64,000 nucleotides of DNA from Hirsutella rhossiliensis (taxonomy: Eukaryota; Ascomycota; Sordariomycetes; Hypocreales; Ophiocordycipitaceae): NCBI RefSeq assembly GCF_020360975.1, contig NW_025408670.1, positions 1,736,001 to 1,800,000 on the forward strand. Reading direction: 5' to 3'. The position numbers and the translations under genes are program-made. A model generated the notes under the pieces. It saw only the letters and a program-made list of their open reading frames with translations. It was not told the origin of the DNA and did no database searches. This document shows positions 1 through 11,264 of this stretch, one piece after another. Positions within the stretch are counted from its first letter, which is position 1. Each line of letters opens with the position of its first letter.

Positions 1-2646
1 GTAAGTTATATCGTAAAAGTTCCGCTCTTAATTCCTCTAAGCGTTGTTCCTACCGCTAGGGTAAGCGATCTAGCTATCGTCCGTTTCTATAAGCACTTAA
101 TAGGAAATATCCTAGAAATAGGTATCTTTTTAACCGCTAATAGAAGCTCTATAATACTTAAGCTTTAATATATTAAAGTTCTACCTTTATCTAAAGTTCC
201 TTAAGTATTTCTTTTATAAAAAGAGATTAAGAAGCTAGTATTTATTAGTATATAAGTAAGAGCTTTCTTCTTAAAAAGATATCGGGGTTTATAAGTTAAG
301 GTTAACTTATTCCTTTCCTTATTTTTTATCTTTTATTTTACTAGATATAGACTTTAAGAGAATAGATATTTAAGGGAATTAAAATTACTACTATTTATTA
401 TATACTAGTCCCTTAGTATAGGGCTAGTACGTTAACCTTACTATCTACCTAGATCTAGTATAGGTCTAATAGGTAATTAAACGGACTAGCTACTATATAT
501 AATTAAACGTATTATATAAACTAGCTACTATACGTTATTACGCGTATTAAATATAGACTAGCTACTAGTCTTATAAGTTAAAGTAAGAGTAGTAATAACT
601 ATTTATATTCTTCTTTACCCGCTTAAGATCTAACGGGTTCTCTATCTTTTATATATACTATAGTAAGTATAAGACCTTACTTAGGGTTTTAACTAAGTAA
701 TATCTTAATATTATAATTATATAATAGTAGTATAATATATTAGCGGTATTTCTTAGTATTTTCCTTAGGTAGGTATAGGTATTTCTCTATAATTTCCCCG
801 CTATATTCTTATAGTAACTTCTTAGGGAAATATCGGTATAATCCCTAAGGAGCTATTATTACTTAGGAAATCGTAGTGCCTTCCCTATATAATATATCCC
901 TAGGGGAAATCTCTATAAAACGTCTATATAATCCGCTTAGTTATTATTTCTAGGATTTCTAGGTAATTTCCTAGAGTTTGCCTAATAGCTTTTAGGTTCC
1001 TTCTTCTATAGGGAGCCTTAGGGAGTTAAGGGTAACTTCCCTAAAAAAGGCCGATATCGTTATAAGTACTTAGATTATCGACTATAGGGTATCCTATAAT
1101 AGTTCCTCTAAGTACCTAGCTACTATAGTCTACTTTAACTAACGTAGACTAGTTAAAGTCTTATTAGAGTAGTACTAAGGCTTATAAGAATAAGTCCTTA
1201 AGCGTATAGAACGCTCTTTCCTATATAAGCCCCTAATAAAAGGCGGTCCGCTTCCTAGTAGTCTTATTTAAGGGTATTATAATATAAGAGAAGCCCTTAA
1301 TAAATATCCTATAATAGTTCGCGAACCTAAGAAAGCTCTATACGCTTATTTATATAGTTAGGGCCGCTTAGTCCTAGATCGCCTAGATCTTTATAGGATC
1401 CGCCTATATACTTACGCTTACGTAGATAATAAAGCCTAGGTACTTAACCCTCTTAACCTTAAATTTATACTTATCTAGGTTAAGGTAGAGCCTATAAAGT
1501 TAAAGGCGCTCTAGGACCCTCTATACTTTCTATATATAGTCCTTATAGGAGCCGCTTATATAAATAAGAATATTATCTATATATATAGAGGCGAACTTAT
1601 CGAGGAAGTCGCGAAGTATATTATTAATATAACGCTAGAAGGTAGCGGGCGCTCTTAATAAGCCGAAGGGCGTTATAAGCTACTTAAATAAGCTATAGTA
1701 TATATAGAACGCTATCTTTTACTCGTTACCCTCTAAGATCTATACCTTATAAAACGCCTATTTTATATTTAGCTTTATAAACTACTTTGCCTTTAAGAGG
1801 TTATAGAGCGTATCTAAGATTAAGGGTAAGGGGTAGCGGTCTAGCCTTATAATTATATTTAGAGCCCTATAGTTATAATAGAACTATATCCCGCCCCTTA
1901 GTTTACGTATAAATAAGACCGGCGCTCTTACTTTAAAGCTACTTACTTAAATAAAACCCTTATCTAAGAGGTCCCTTAGCGTTTTCTTTAGTACTAATAG
2001 CTCCGCGTATAATATACTATATAATAGTCCGAACGGTATAAGTAGTTCCTACCCCTTCTTATCGGTATAGAGTATAATCCTATAATCTACCCTTAGCTTA
2101 TATAGGTTAAGCTTATTTACTTCCTAGGACTTAAATAATAGTAGGAGGTTATAAAAGCGCTTTAGTATCTACTACTATAGCTTAGAGGGCGACTTTAGCT
2201 TTTTTATTTAAAGGGCCTTATCGATATCCGCTAAGCTAACTATATAGACTACTACGTTAGCTACTACCTAGCCTTCCTCCCGCTTTACTTATTATATAGT
2301 TCTTAGAAAGATAAAGGTAAGGACTTCTTAGGCTAAGTATAAAGCTTATATACTTAGTGCTATACTTATAGAACCGTTATTATAGCGGACCTACTATTAT
2401 ATAGGCTTAAACTATAGCTTCTTTTAGTATAAAACTAAGTATAACTCTATATATAATAACTAGGGTTTCCTAAGAATTAAGGGAAACTCTAGTTAAGGGA
2501 TTATATAAGCTACGATAAACTTATAGTAGCCGTTAACTTTTATAGCTAGCTATATAATACCCTTAATTACCGTACCCTCTATCGCGCTTAAGGCGCCCTT
2601 TACTTACCTTAAAGCAATCTTTTCTACTAGTACTTATATCTCTTAT
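1..2646 (-). mobile_element. RIP-degraded Ty3/Gypsy element G2, pol portion
   Basis: This AT-rich stretch contains almost no CpA or TpG and no useful open frame, which is what RIP leaves behind. On the minus strand the reverse transcriptase of a Ty3/Gypsy retrotransposon can still be followed (separate entry). The element continues on the far side of Copia element E1, where gag-like sequence lies on the same strand, so E1 split it between pol and gag. The low-coordinate side should hold RNase H and integrase but I could not resolve them, and no LTR of G2 was identified. Three short copies of an ACTAGCTACTA motif occur around 484-570. Confidence 0.7.
1430..1890 (-). pseudogene. Ty3/Gypsy reverse transcriptase relic (G2)
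   Basis: Minus-strand translation gives a recognisable Gypsy reverse transcriptase core with many stops. A 'FIKLNI.QAFYKV' block (usual form FTKLDIRxAYHxI) is followed by 'TPFGLLRAPATF' and then 'YIDNILIY' near 1565-1590. The last block is the catalytic Y-x-D-D motif with one Asp changed to Asn, as a G-to-A RIP change would do. The conserved order of blocks makes the family call safe. The copy cannot encode an active enzyme. It is the pol part of G2, whose gag lies beyond E1. Confidence 0.75.
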
Positions 2647-2651
2647 ATAAG

Positions 2652-3139
2652 TCTCGCGAAGAGAGATGCGAGAAGTGCATGAAAATGCACGAAGGTAAAA
2701 TTGGAAGTAAGGGGTCGGATAGGTAGGGCAGAGATGTTTGAATCTTGCGGGGGCAGCAATTGCAGTAGGGGAGTGATTGTTGTATTGCCTTGATTGTCCT
2801 TCTTTCCTCTATCCAACGCCCCTCTTTATACCCTTCTAGCATCTCAATTAACAAAGAAGATCCTGCTTAAAGAAGCCACTAATGTCCTTTCGACTACCGA
2901 GCTTTTTGCCGGTTTTTTTCCCCTCCTTTCCAGCCGTTGCCGGCACATCCGTCTTATCTCTCGCCACCTCTATAGGAAGCCATCGCCACTTCTGCTTCCC
3001 CTTATGCCCCCACCCTCCTTTCTGCACCTCTTTTTAGCTCCTTCTTCCTTCTTCTACACCGGGTGTTTTTCAGCTTCCTTGGTCCCTCTTGCCAAGGGAT
3101 ATCTCCGAGAACTGCGAAATCAGGCCACGCTTCGCGACA
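2652..3139 (-). repeat. E1 3' LTR (left)
   Basis: This 488-bp LTR reads TGTCGCGAAG at its minus-strand start and CTTCGCGAGA at its end, so the ends are short near-perfect inverted repeats. Its partner at 8422-8910 is almost identical. Small open frames inside the LTR, on both strands, recur in every copy and are not genes. Confidence 0.93.
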
Positions 3140-3150
3140 CACCCCCTTAG
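3140..3150 (-). other. E1 polypurine tract
   Basis: Immediately inside the 3' LTR the minus strand reads CTAAGGGGGTG. A purine-rich run against the 3' LTR is the usual primer for plus-strand DNA synthesis. The same tract is present in E2 at 15621-15631. Confidence 0.7.
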
Positions 3151-3399
3151 CTATGGCCTGCCCTTATAGTAAGGGCATAGCTAATACGGCTTCGGGCTAG
3201 TGAGCGTATAGAGGAGGTTCTTAGCTCTGCACTTCTCCCTTTACTCGAGGAAAGCAGGGGCCCTTTCGGGTCCCTAGGCTCTTTTAGACCTACTTAAGGA
3301 AAAGGGGCCTAAAGAGGGGAAAGTCCTATAAGAAAGGGGGCCTTCTTAGAAAGGAAAAAACCTAATTAAAATAGGGGCCCTCTAAAGGAAAAACCTCTT

Positions 3400-6300
3400 C
3401 CTTTTCTTCGGCTACAGACGTCACCTTCTCGTACGTGCCATTAGCTCCTCTCGTAGACTCTTAAGGCGGGCCTCTAAGGACAGCTTCTCTCGAACGTCTT
3501 CTAGCCCTATTTGCTGTAAAAAGACAGCTAGCTTCTGCTTCGGCAGGGGCTTCGTAAGACCGTCGGCTTTTATTGATGCCGTTGGAACCTAACGGACGGA
3601 AATAAGTCCCCTTTGGACCTCTTAGCGTAACCAATGCTGGTGGATATCGATATTCCGTAGCCGGGTCGACAGCTTGCTATTTTCCTCCGTAAGAATTCGT
3701 ATAGTCTGCGTGTTATTGCATTCTATAGCTAACGGGGACGGAATTTGCAGTCGTAACGATATTAGTAGCCGGCTAAGGAAAATCGCTTCTTTTAACGCTT
3801 CTAAAAGAGCTAGTAGCTCTGCCTCCGTACTAGACGTCGTAACGGTAGCCTGCTTCGAAGCTCTCTAAGCAATGGTTCCTCTAAAAAGGGACATGATATA
3901 CCCCTATGAGCTCTTTCTGTCTAAGGAATTGTCCGTAAAGGACGAATCGCTCGAATAGAGGAAGATTTCGGTAGCTAATTTCTTCCTTTCCTGCCCTCCT
4001 AGGCGCAGACCATATAATCTCGTTGAATAGAGATAAAGGATTGCTCTGTCTGCCGCTTCTTAATGCCTAGGGCTAGGATTCTGGTTGTGCCTAGCTAGCC
4101 GGGAGACCGTAAAAGAGATATCCGGTCTAGTAGAAATAGCTGAAAAAAGCAGGGAGCCCACCTTCTGTTGATATTGGTGTTTCTCTTGCTCCCTAGCTTG
4201 AAAGGACGGATCAGGTAAAAGCTCTTCGTCTGACATAGGCGTAGAGGGAAGCTTCTTATCGAGGGAATCAGGGAGGAATTTATAAGCGACCTTATCGATA
4301 TAGGCGTCCTAGGTAAGCCAGATAGTCCGTTGGGACCTATTCCGAAGGATTCGTATCCCTAGGAACCACTTTAGCTCCCCTAGCCTAGTCATCTTATACC
4401 TTTGTTGCAGGCCTCGTATAGCCTCCCTAGCAGCAGCTTCTTCCTCTTTTAGGTACGCCTAGATAATGTCGTCGACGTAGAAGAAGACCGTGATTTTACC
4501 CTTCTATATTATACACGGTTCCTAAGGGACTTTCGTAAAGCCTAGGGCTTCGAGGGAACCTATTAAATGCTGTTGCCAAAGAAGGGGTGATCTTCGTAAT
4601 CCGTATAGAGCTTTCCTAAGCCGTAGAACCTTTCCTAGCTGTTAGAAGCCTAGTGGAAGGCGCATATAGATAACTTCTTCTTCCTCGAGTAGGCAGTTAA
4701 TAAAGGCGTTGACTACATCTATCTAATCGAGCTCGAGGTCGAATTCTGCTGCTATAGCTATAAGGGTCCGAAAAGACATCCCTGCTAGGTAGTTGCCCTA
4801 GTAGGAAGATCCCCTTTTTCCTACTAGTTCCCGTAGACAACTAGCCGGGCTTTGCACTTTTAAAGGAAGCCGTGTTTATTAGTCTTATAGATAAAGACCC
4901 ACTTGTAGCTAAGGACCTGTTTTCCTCTTGCTTTTTCCTTAAGGACCTCTTCGAAAGACCCTATCTCTTCGTGTGAGGCTAGGTGGTCTTTCTGGGCCTG
5001 GAAAAACTGGTCTCTAAAAGGGTGTCTTTCTAGCTGCTTCTGGTTTGCTAGTGGGTCCGGGAGGTCTCTTTTGTGTACCTTCCTTGCTGATAGAGGCTTG
5101 AAAAGCCGGCCTGCTGTGAACGCTCCGTGGGAACCGTCTTCTATTGGCGTTGGGTAGAAGTCGGAAAAACGATCGAAATAGGGGAGAAACTGGTCTTCTT
5201 TCGTATCGGGCCCTATACCTTCCTTGGGGTCGAGACGGGAAGACTGACTAAAAAAGCTGCTTCTAGATCTTCTTCTTGCGTAGGAGGAGGCGTAGGTAGG
5301 TAGGCGTATTCTAGCTCTACCGCTTTCCTATAGTCTCCTTCTTCCTCTAGATCATCTAATCTAGTAGCTTCCTCTTCTTCGAAGTCGGCGTTATCCTCGA
5401 CTACTTCGACGTCGGTTTCTTCTTCCGTTTCCTCGTCTAGGACCTCTTCTTAAGACTATTGGGAAGGGGGGATTTGAATCTTCTAAATTAGCTAACGTTG
5501 AGAGAGTAAGAGGGGCTGTTGATCCCTCTTTCCGTCGAAAAAGCTAGATTCGTCGAAAATCATATCCCTAGTCGAAATAACCTTCCGTAGAAGAGGAATC
5601 TAGATCCGGAAGATATTCGTAGAATTATACCCGACGAGGTAACCAATAAAGGCTCTAGGATCAAGCTTTCTTTTCTTCTTCCTTTTTAGCTGTGCATCGG
5701 CAGTTATAGCGTAAGCCTTGCAGCCGTAGGCACGAAGGTGGGCTAGCGAGGCCCTCTTCTTCGTAAAGAGCTCGTGTAGGGATTTCTAGTCTGTTCCTTA
5801 GGTAGTCCCTCTAGGGTCCTTATAGTCCCTTGGGGTCCGGTTCCGAAGGTAACAGGCGGTCTTAACGACTTCCCTCCAAAGGTCGTGTGGAAGCCTTGCA
5901 GTAAGTCTCATTGTACGGGCCCTTTCTATTATAGCACCCCCTGATCTTTCTGCCCCTCCGTTCTAGGCCTGGGTATTCGGTGCTGACGGGAGGGGTAAAA
6001 TGCCCCTTTTTCGAAGCCAATTTAAGATATCCTTCGTAAATAGCTCTCCGTTAGACCGTATCTTCTTAACCTCGTAGCCAAAGTGGGATTTTATCTAGTT
6101 AACGAAGTCCCGGAGGGCAGACCAGTTGTGCTTGCTTAGGTAGGTCCGTAAGAAATAGGGGAAAACTATCCCTAAAAAAGCGTCTGTGAAAAACATCACC
6201 CTAACGAAGCTTTCCTGATCCCTAGAGACGTCGGTCTAATCGACCTAAATTTCCTCACACGGCTGGTCCGGCCGTAAAGGCGTTCGTCTGGAAATTCGTC

Positions 6301-7550
6301 TCCTTGTCTTCCCTTGGCCGCAATATTCGCATTCGACGGTCTTTGGGCCCCTTATTCGTACGCCTTATTGTTGACCTAGTTTATGTAAAGCTAGGGGGCC
6401 CGGGTGACTAAGTCGTGCGTGCCAAAGAATGCCGTCTCCTTGGGCTGCTAGAAGAGGGTCCTTTGTGGTAGACCTATTCCTCCTAGCAGGGAAAGCTGAC
6501 TTCTCGAGAGGTTCCTTCCTAGGGATAGGTCGGAATTCGAGAACAAATTAACCGAATTTTTCCTCGATAAGCCCGATAGTCTAATTCTTCTAGACTAGCC
6601 TCGTAGGCTCAGACGTCGTATCCTAGAAGATTCCTTCCTCTCGAAGAAGGCGGAAGGAAATCAGGCTCGTTGAAAATCGAGGGCAAAAAGCTACCCTTTT
6701 TCTTCGAAGAATTCGTATAGATCCGTTAGGTAATTTTATCGTGAAATTCACCCTTCCGTATCCCTCTATCCGTACGGTTGATTCCCCGGCAATAAGATAT
6801 TCCTTTCGTGCCTTCTTAAAGGACCGGAATCGTGAGAGTGTATTGCATATGTCGAGGGAAGCACTAGAGTCAAGGATAGCTGATTTTCGTAGGGGATAGT
6901 CGGAGGGCTCTAACGGTTGGTCTTAGCCTTGTTGATCCGTAGGGAAGACGAAGGCCGGATTTGCTATACTAACGATTTTTCCTCGAATTTACGGTAGCGG
7001 CGTTAGTTGCTATTTCTTAGCAACCCGAATCTCGTCTATCTTCTTCTGCAACGAGGGGTCCTCCTTAAGAGACTGTTGTACTATTTCTTATAGCCTCTTT
7101 AAAGGGTTGACTCCTTTGGGTCGGTTTTCCTCGAAGACCTGCTAGCAGTCTTCTAGCCGATAGGGCTTTTTGCACGCTTGGTAGGTAGGTCGATTCCTCC
7201 TCGTACGTTGTTTCTTCGAGGAATCCTCGTCCCGGTCCGGAAGGTCTGCTTGAAAACCCCCCCTTTTTACCCCTTGTTGCTGATTTTAACGAAGAGGTTC
7301 GATTTCGACTAGTTCCCTGATTTTTCGACTAACGGACTGAAAGGTCTATTGGGGGACTAGTCGGGCCGGTCTGACTAACGGGACCGGGGCCGGGCCCGGA
7401 GCAAGAGGCGGAGCCGGGCCGGGCCTAGGGCAGCCGTTGATGACGGTGTTGATGCTCGAGGAGGAGGAGCCGAAGGAGCAACAGCCGCAGCAGCAGCAGC
7501 GGGAACCGCAGCAACAGGGCTGCAGCAGCTGCAGGGGCAGCAGGTCGAGC
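3400..7550 (-). pseudogene. E1 Copia pol (integrase, reverse transcriptase, RNase H), RIP-inactivated
   Basis: On the minus strand the integrase core is visible around 6360-5800. It includes 'KKIRSNGELFTKD' (second catalytic Asp region, D to N) and 'SAPNTQA' before the glutamate block. Reverse transcriptase ends in 'FFYVDDII' at 4462-4482, followed by 'MTRLGELKWFLGI' as is typical of Copia. RNase H is followed around 3950-3450 and ends in a 'DGLTKPL' block. Many in-frame TAG codons sit where CAG (Gln) or TGG (Trp) is expected, the RIP pattern. E1 keeps a stretch at about 3876-4076 that is deleted in E2. The copy is inactive. Confidence 0.85.
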
Positions 7551-7553
7551 CGT

Positions 7554-8273
7554 CTAGGTCGAGTGCTGGCCACGAAGGAACAAGACTGCTTGCTGTTGTA
7601 CTCTGGCAGCCTCTTCGTCTAGTTCCCGGCTAGCCTCTCGAAAGATAGTCGAGTAACCGTTACTAATAGGCTTTATTAGCAGAGATATATCCCGTAGCCA
7701 CTGGCCGGAAAGAGCTTCTATGAGGAAGTATTGGTTAGCTTCCTCGAGGATTTCTTCCCACTTAGCTAGCCACGAAGAAGCTAGCAGGTTCCTAGCAGAA
7801 AAGGCTCCTAGGTGTGCCGTATAGGTCTTCCTAATACGGTCAGTTATATAGCCTCTTGAGGGAGCTGTCGAGGTCTCGAGCTTTAAAAGCCACTGCCTAG
7901 GAGTCTCTTCCTCTCGAAGAGAGATTAGCTTTGCGGCACTAACGGATTCCGTTATCGCCGTACGAGCAGCCGTTAGTAGCTTCGTTTCGTAGAGGTATTC
8001 CTTCCGGTGACTCTCGTAGTCGCCTAAGGCAGTAGAAAAAGCTCTCTGTTGTGCAGAGGTTAGCTCAGAGAAGAGGGTAGCTCCCTCTGTAAAGTCCGTT
8101 GCCCTAGGACGAAGAGGGGGCTCGAGAGGGTCCTGCTTATCAGAGAAGACTAAATTGTGGATAGTTCTGTCCACACGAGCCCGTAGCTCCTTTACCCACT
8201 TATCCCAATCTTAGGGCTCTGCAAGAATCGTCCTACGGACCGTAGGGACGGCAGAGGAGTCGATTTTCGTCAT
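7554..8273 (-). pseudogene. E1 Copia gag with one RIP-type stop
   Basis: The frame opens at the ATG on 8273-8271 ('MTKIDSSAVPTVRR') and stays open to 7554 apart from a single TAA in 'AEP*DWDK' near 8212. The sister copy E2 has CAA (Gln) at the same codon, so the stop is a C-to-T change in a CpA context. Downstream of that stop an open stretch of about 206 codons remains. It is rich in Arg, Glu and Leu with no membrane segment, consistent with a capsid-type Gag. Pol follows on the same strand with heavier RIP damage. Confidence 0.75.
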
Positions 8274-8404
8274 CGTTGCGAAAGAAGAGGGGGGCAGAAA
8301 AGTCGGTTAAAAATCGGCTTTTCTAGTAAGAGGGGTAAAAGGAAGCCACGAGGGGTGCAAGAAAGGTGCCTTTTGCAGTAGCCGGAAGGTACAGGAATAC
8401 TATT

Positions 8405-8421
8405 CCTCCCGGGCTCATAAC
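8405..8421 (-). promoter_or_regulatory. E1 primer-binding site (initiator tRNA-Met anticodon arm)
   Basis: Directly inside the 5' LTR the minus strand reads GTTATGAGCCCGGGAGG. This is complementary to GGGCTCATAAC, the anticodon stem-loop sequence of eukaryotic initiator tRNA-Met. Copia of Drosophila and yeast Ty5 are known to prime from a half tRNA cut in this loop. The equivalent sites in E2 and E3 are recognisable but carry RIP-type changes. Confidence 0.8.
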
Positions 8422-8910
8422 TCTCGCGAAGAGAGATGCGAGAAGTGCATGAAAATGCACGAAGGTAAAATTAGAAGTAAGGGGTCGGACAGGTAGGGCA
8501 GAGATGTTTGAATCTTGCGGGGGCAGCAATTGCAGTAGGGGAGTGATTGTTGTATTGCCTTGATTGTCCTTCTTTCCTCTATCCAACGCCCCTCTTTATA
8601 CCCTTCTAGCATCTCAATTAACAAAGAAGATCCTGCTTAAAGAAGCCACTAATGTCCTTTCGACTACCGAGCTTTTTGCCGGTTTTTTTTCCCCTCCTTT
8701 CCAGCCGTTGCCGGCACATCCGTCTTATCTCTCGCCACCTCTATAGGAAGCCATCGCTACTTCTGCTTCCCCTTATGCCCCCACCCTCCTTTCTGCACCT
8801 CTTTTTAGCTCCTTCTTCCTTCTTCTACACCGGGTGTTTTTCAGCTTCCTTAGTCCCTCTTGCTAAGGGATATCTCCGAGAACTGCGAAATCAGGCCACG
8901 CTTCGCGACA
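8422..8910 (-). repeat. E1 5' LTR (right)
   Basis: This 489-bp LTR matches 2652-3139 except for a few substitutions and one extra T in a T-run. Its left end carries two small hairpins: a TCTCGC/GCGAGA pair, then a GTGCAT/ATGCAC pair around a GAAA loop. Confidence 0.93.
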
Positions 8911-8915
8911 ATAAG

Positions 8916-10447
8916 CGCCTCGTTAACTATAGTATAGCACTAGCAGCCCTTATTTATAAGGGCGGCGACGGGTAAGGAGTTATTAATTACGACCTATATT
9001 AAAGTAGGCTCCTCTTTTATATAAGCGGATAATTCCTTATTCTCCTTTACTAGTACTAGTAATTAGGGCTCTAGAGCCTATCTTTACTCCGGAGCTACTC
9101 TTTTTCCTCTAGGCTTAGGGGCGTAGAGTCCTCTTTATCGTCTAAGGCTAAGAGCGGTTCTATCTTCGCTACTTAAACTATTATAGGCCGCCTAGCTAAA
9201 AGGAAGGGGCATTTTAATATAAAGTATATAGACGCGCCGTAACGTAGGTAGCGGCTATTAGCCTTCCTTTTCTTAATTTCCTCGCTCGTTACCTACTTCG
9301 CCTACTACTTAAAGAGCGGAATAGTATAAAGGATATTCGATAATAACTTCCTACTATATTTAGCTCGGTCTATATAGGTAGCCGATATTAAGGTATCCTT
9401 ATTAATATCGATAGTTAGCTATTCCTTTTATAGAGGGGCGGTAATCCTATTACTACTATATAGCGTGCGCTTATAAAGCTTTTAGAAACGCGGCGTCTAC
9501 TTATAGCTATATACTACCTTTATTAACTAGCTTACGTACTCGCTATAGTTAATAGGTATAATTACGAGGATAAGTAGCTCCTATAAGGCTAGCGTAATTA
9601 AGTTCTATAACTATATAAGCTTCGCGCTATCTTCCTATATTATAGTTCCCGCCGCCTATAAGAGCGTCTCTTTAAAGTTAGGGAGGAATTCGCTAAAGGA
9701 CTACCTATCCCTTTACTTAAGGGTCTATAGCTTATCCTATGCCTTCTCCCGCTCCTATACGTTGCTAAACGTATATATAAGATATTAAAAGAAGTTTTAT
9801 AGGTCGCGTTTACCCCTAGGGCCGCCCTTATCCTAGAATCTAAAGATCCTTTATATCTAGGGCTCTAGTAATATATAGAGGAGCGAATACTACGCTATAT
9901 TACGATAGCTATTTAGGCCCTATTTCTTATTTATTATAAACTTTATCTATAGCCGGCTAAAGAAGAAGTAAAAGGACTTAGGCTTACTATCCTAAGTCGG
10001 CTAAGGAAGCGGCTTCTATATTAATAGTGCTACCGCCGTAACCGGTATTACGGAGGTTATAGGGGTTAATACTAGTCTTATAGATAGCTCCCTTAGTATA
10101 GCGAGAACCTTATTCTTCTCGCTAGCTATCGCGCTTTTAATCGCTTCTAAGATAGCTATAATACTTCCTATCTACCTAGGGGGTAGTAGGGTGCTCCCTT
10201 AAAGAAGCGGCGCCCTTTTTAGGGAGATATCTATTAGGTCTATTAGTTAATAGCTTATATTATTACGAAGTAAGTAAAGGCGTATATATAGGTGCCGTCC
10301 GTTAAATAATATTAATAAGCTATATAGAGCTCTTTTATACGTAGCTAGCCTATATATATATATATAGGATCTAGCCCTCTATATGTAACTATATAGCTTA
10401 GGCCATAGCCTAAGCCTATAACCTATAATAGTTAAAGACTCTTATAC
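8916..10447 (-). pseudogene. RIP-degraded Ty3/Gypsy gag region of G2
   Basis: This is the other half of the Gypsy element interrupted by E1. On the minus strand a Gag-like frame can be followed through stops at about 9950-9530, with a block resembling 'SLSEFLPKFKETL' and 'EDSAKLI.L.NLITLAL.ELL'. These are typical of the retrotransposon capsid region. The right end, about 10250-10447, should contain the 5' LTR of G2, but I found no second copy of it in the window to prove this. The right limit is set where sequence matching G1-B (32849 onward) begins. Confidence 0.55.
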
Positions 10448-10691
10448 TTACGAATCTTTAGTTATAAATATCTATCGCTATTAATTATTTAGCTCGTATC
10501 TAAAAGATTTAGAATTATATAAAGGAAAAGAGTTCTAAGTTATTTTATTATAGTATTTAAAAAGTAAATACTAAGGATAGCGTTTTACCTATACTTAATA
10601 TATATAAGTATTAGGTAGTAAATAACTTATAATCTTTAGGCGTTCTTAATAAAGCGAATTAGTCTTTATTTAGTATTAGTAAGGAGTTTAT

Positions 10692-11259
10692 TCTTAAGGT
10701 ATATAAGTAAAAGCGGAATTTTAGGAAATTAAGGAATTATATAAGACTATATAATAGAGGGGAAGAAGGAATATAAGGTAGGATTTTCAACGGAATTTAT
10801 TAGTAGTATATTAGTATATATAAGAGGTATTAAAGTTAATAATTCTCTATTTATTTACTAGCGGACATACTATCTTATATAGATAATTATAGCTAAACGG
10901 AAGAACCTTTTGGGACTAGATTTAAGCTACTATATAGCCCTAAGACTAGGGAATTCCGTAATACCTTAAGTAAATCTAAAAGTATCTTAGTTCTACTAAT
11001 ATTTATATTTAAAAGAGGTTAGTCGTGCCGGTATTCTTAAGAGGTCTTAGCTAGTATTCTAAGCTAGCTCTATTCCTTTAATTCCCGATTATACGATAAC
11101 TAGTAACCCGTTTAATATATAATAATATATAAATTAATAAGCGATTCTTACTCTATAGGATAAGATTTTATCTATAATTAATATACTACTTATTAGCTTA
11201 TATAATCGGGAGAGTATATTATAGCTACTTTATTTATAGTAAGAATACCGTTCCTTATA
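10692..11259 (-). repeat. 568-bp LTR-like unit S1 inserted in G1-A
   Basis: This unit is absent from G1-B at the same place and is flanked by TTTAT (10687-10691 and 11260-11264). Read on the minus strand it begins TATAAGGAAC and ends TACCTTAAGA. An equal-length copy (S2) lies in the opposite orientation at 14573-15140 with a different 5-bp duplication. Size, 5-bp duplications and lack of internal coding fit solo LTRs, probably of a Copia family. RIP is likely to have changed the terminal TG to TA. Confidence 0.8.
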
Positions 11260-11264
11260 TTTAT

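Larger units (their letters stand above)
2652..8910 (-). mobile_element. Ty1/Copia retrotransposon E1, nearly complete, moderately RIPed
   Basis: The element is 6259 bp with LTRs of 488 and 489 bp at its ends. It is flanked by the 5-bp direct repeat ATAAG (2647-2651 and 8911-8915), the expected integrase footprint. Coding runs on the minus strand: gag near 8273-7554, then integrase, reverse transcriptase and RNase H down to about 3400, the Copia order with integrase before reverse transcriptase. A half-tRNA type primer-binding site abuts the right (5') LTR and a purine tract abuts the left (3') LTR. The two LTRs differ at only a few positions, so insertion is young relative to the saturated RIP of the Gypsy element it sits in. 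Pol has many TAG codons from CAG or TGG and cannot be functional. Confidence 0.93.

Noticed and set aside
2794..3150. Open frame of 118 codons at the left LTR of E1, repeated at the other three LTRs
   Set aside because: It lies inside the LTR, differs in length and frame between copies and has no recognisable domain. It is an LTR by-product.
7437..7622. Gln/Arg-rich plus-strand frame in E1
   Set aside because: It is antisense to the low-complexity junction of gag and pol. The composition comes from a GCAGCA-type repeat.
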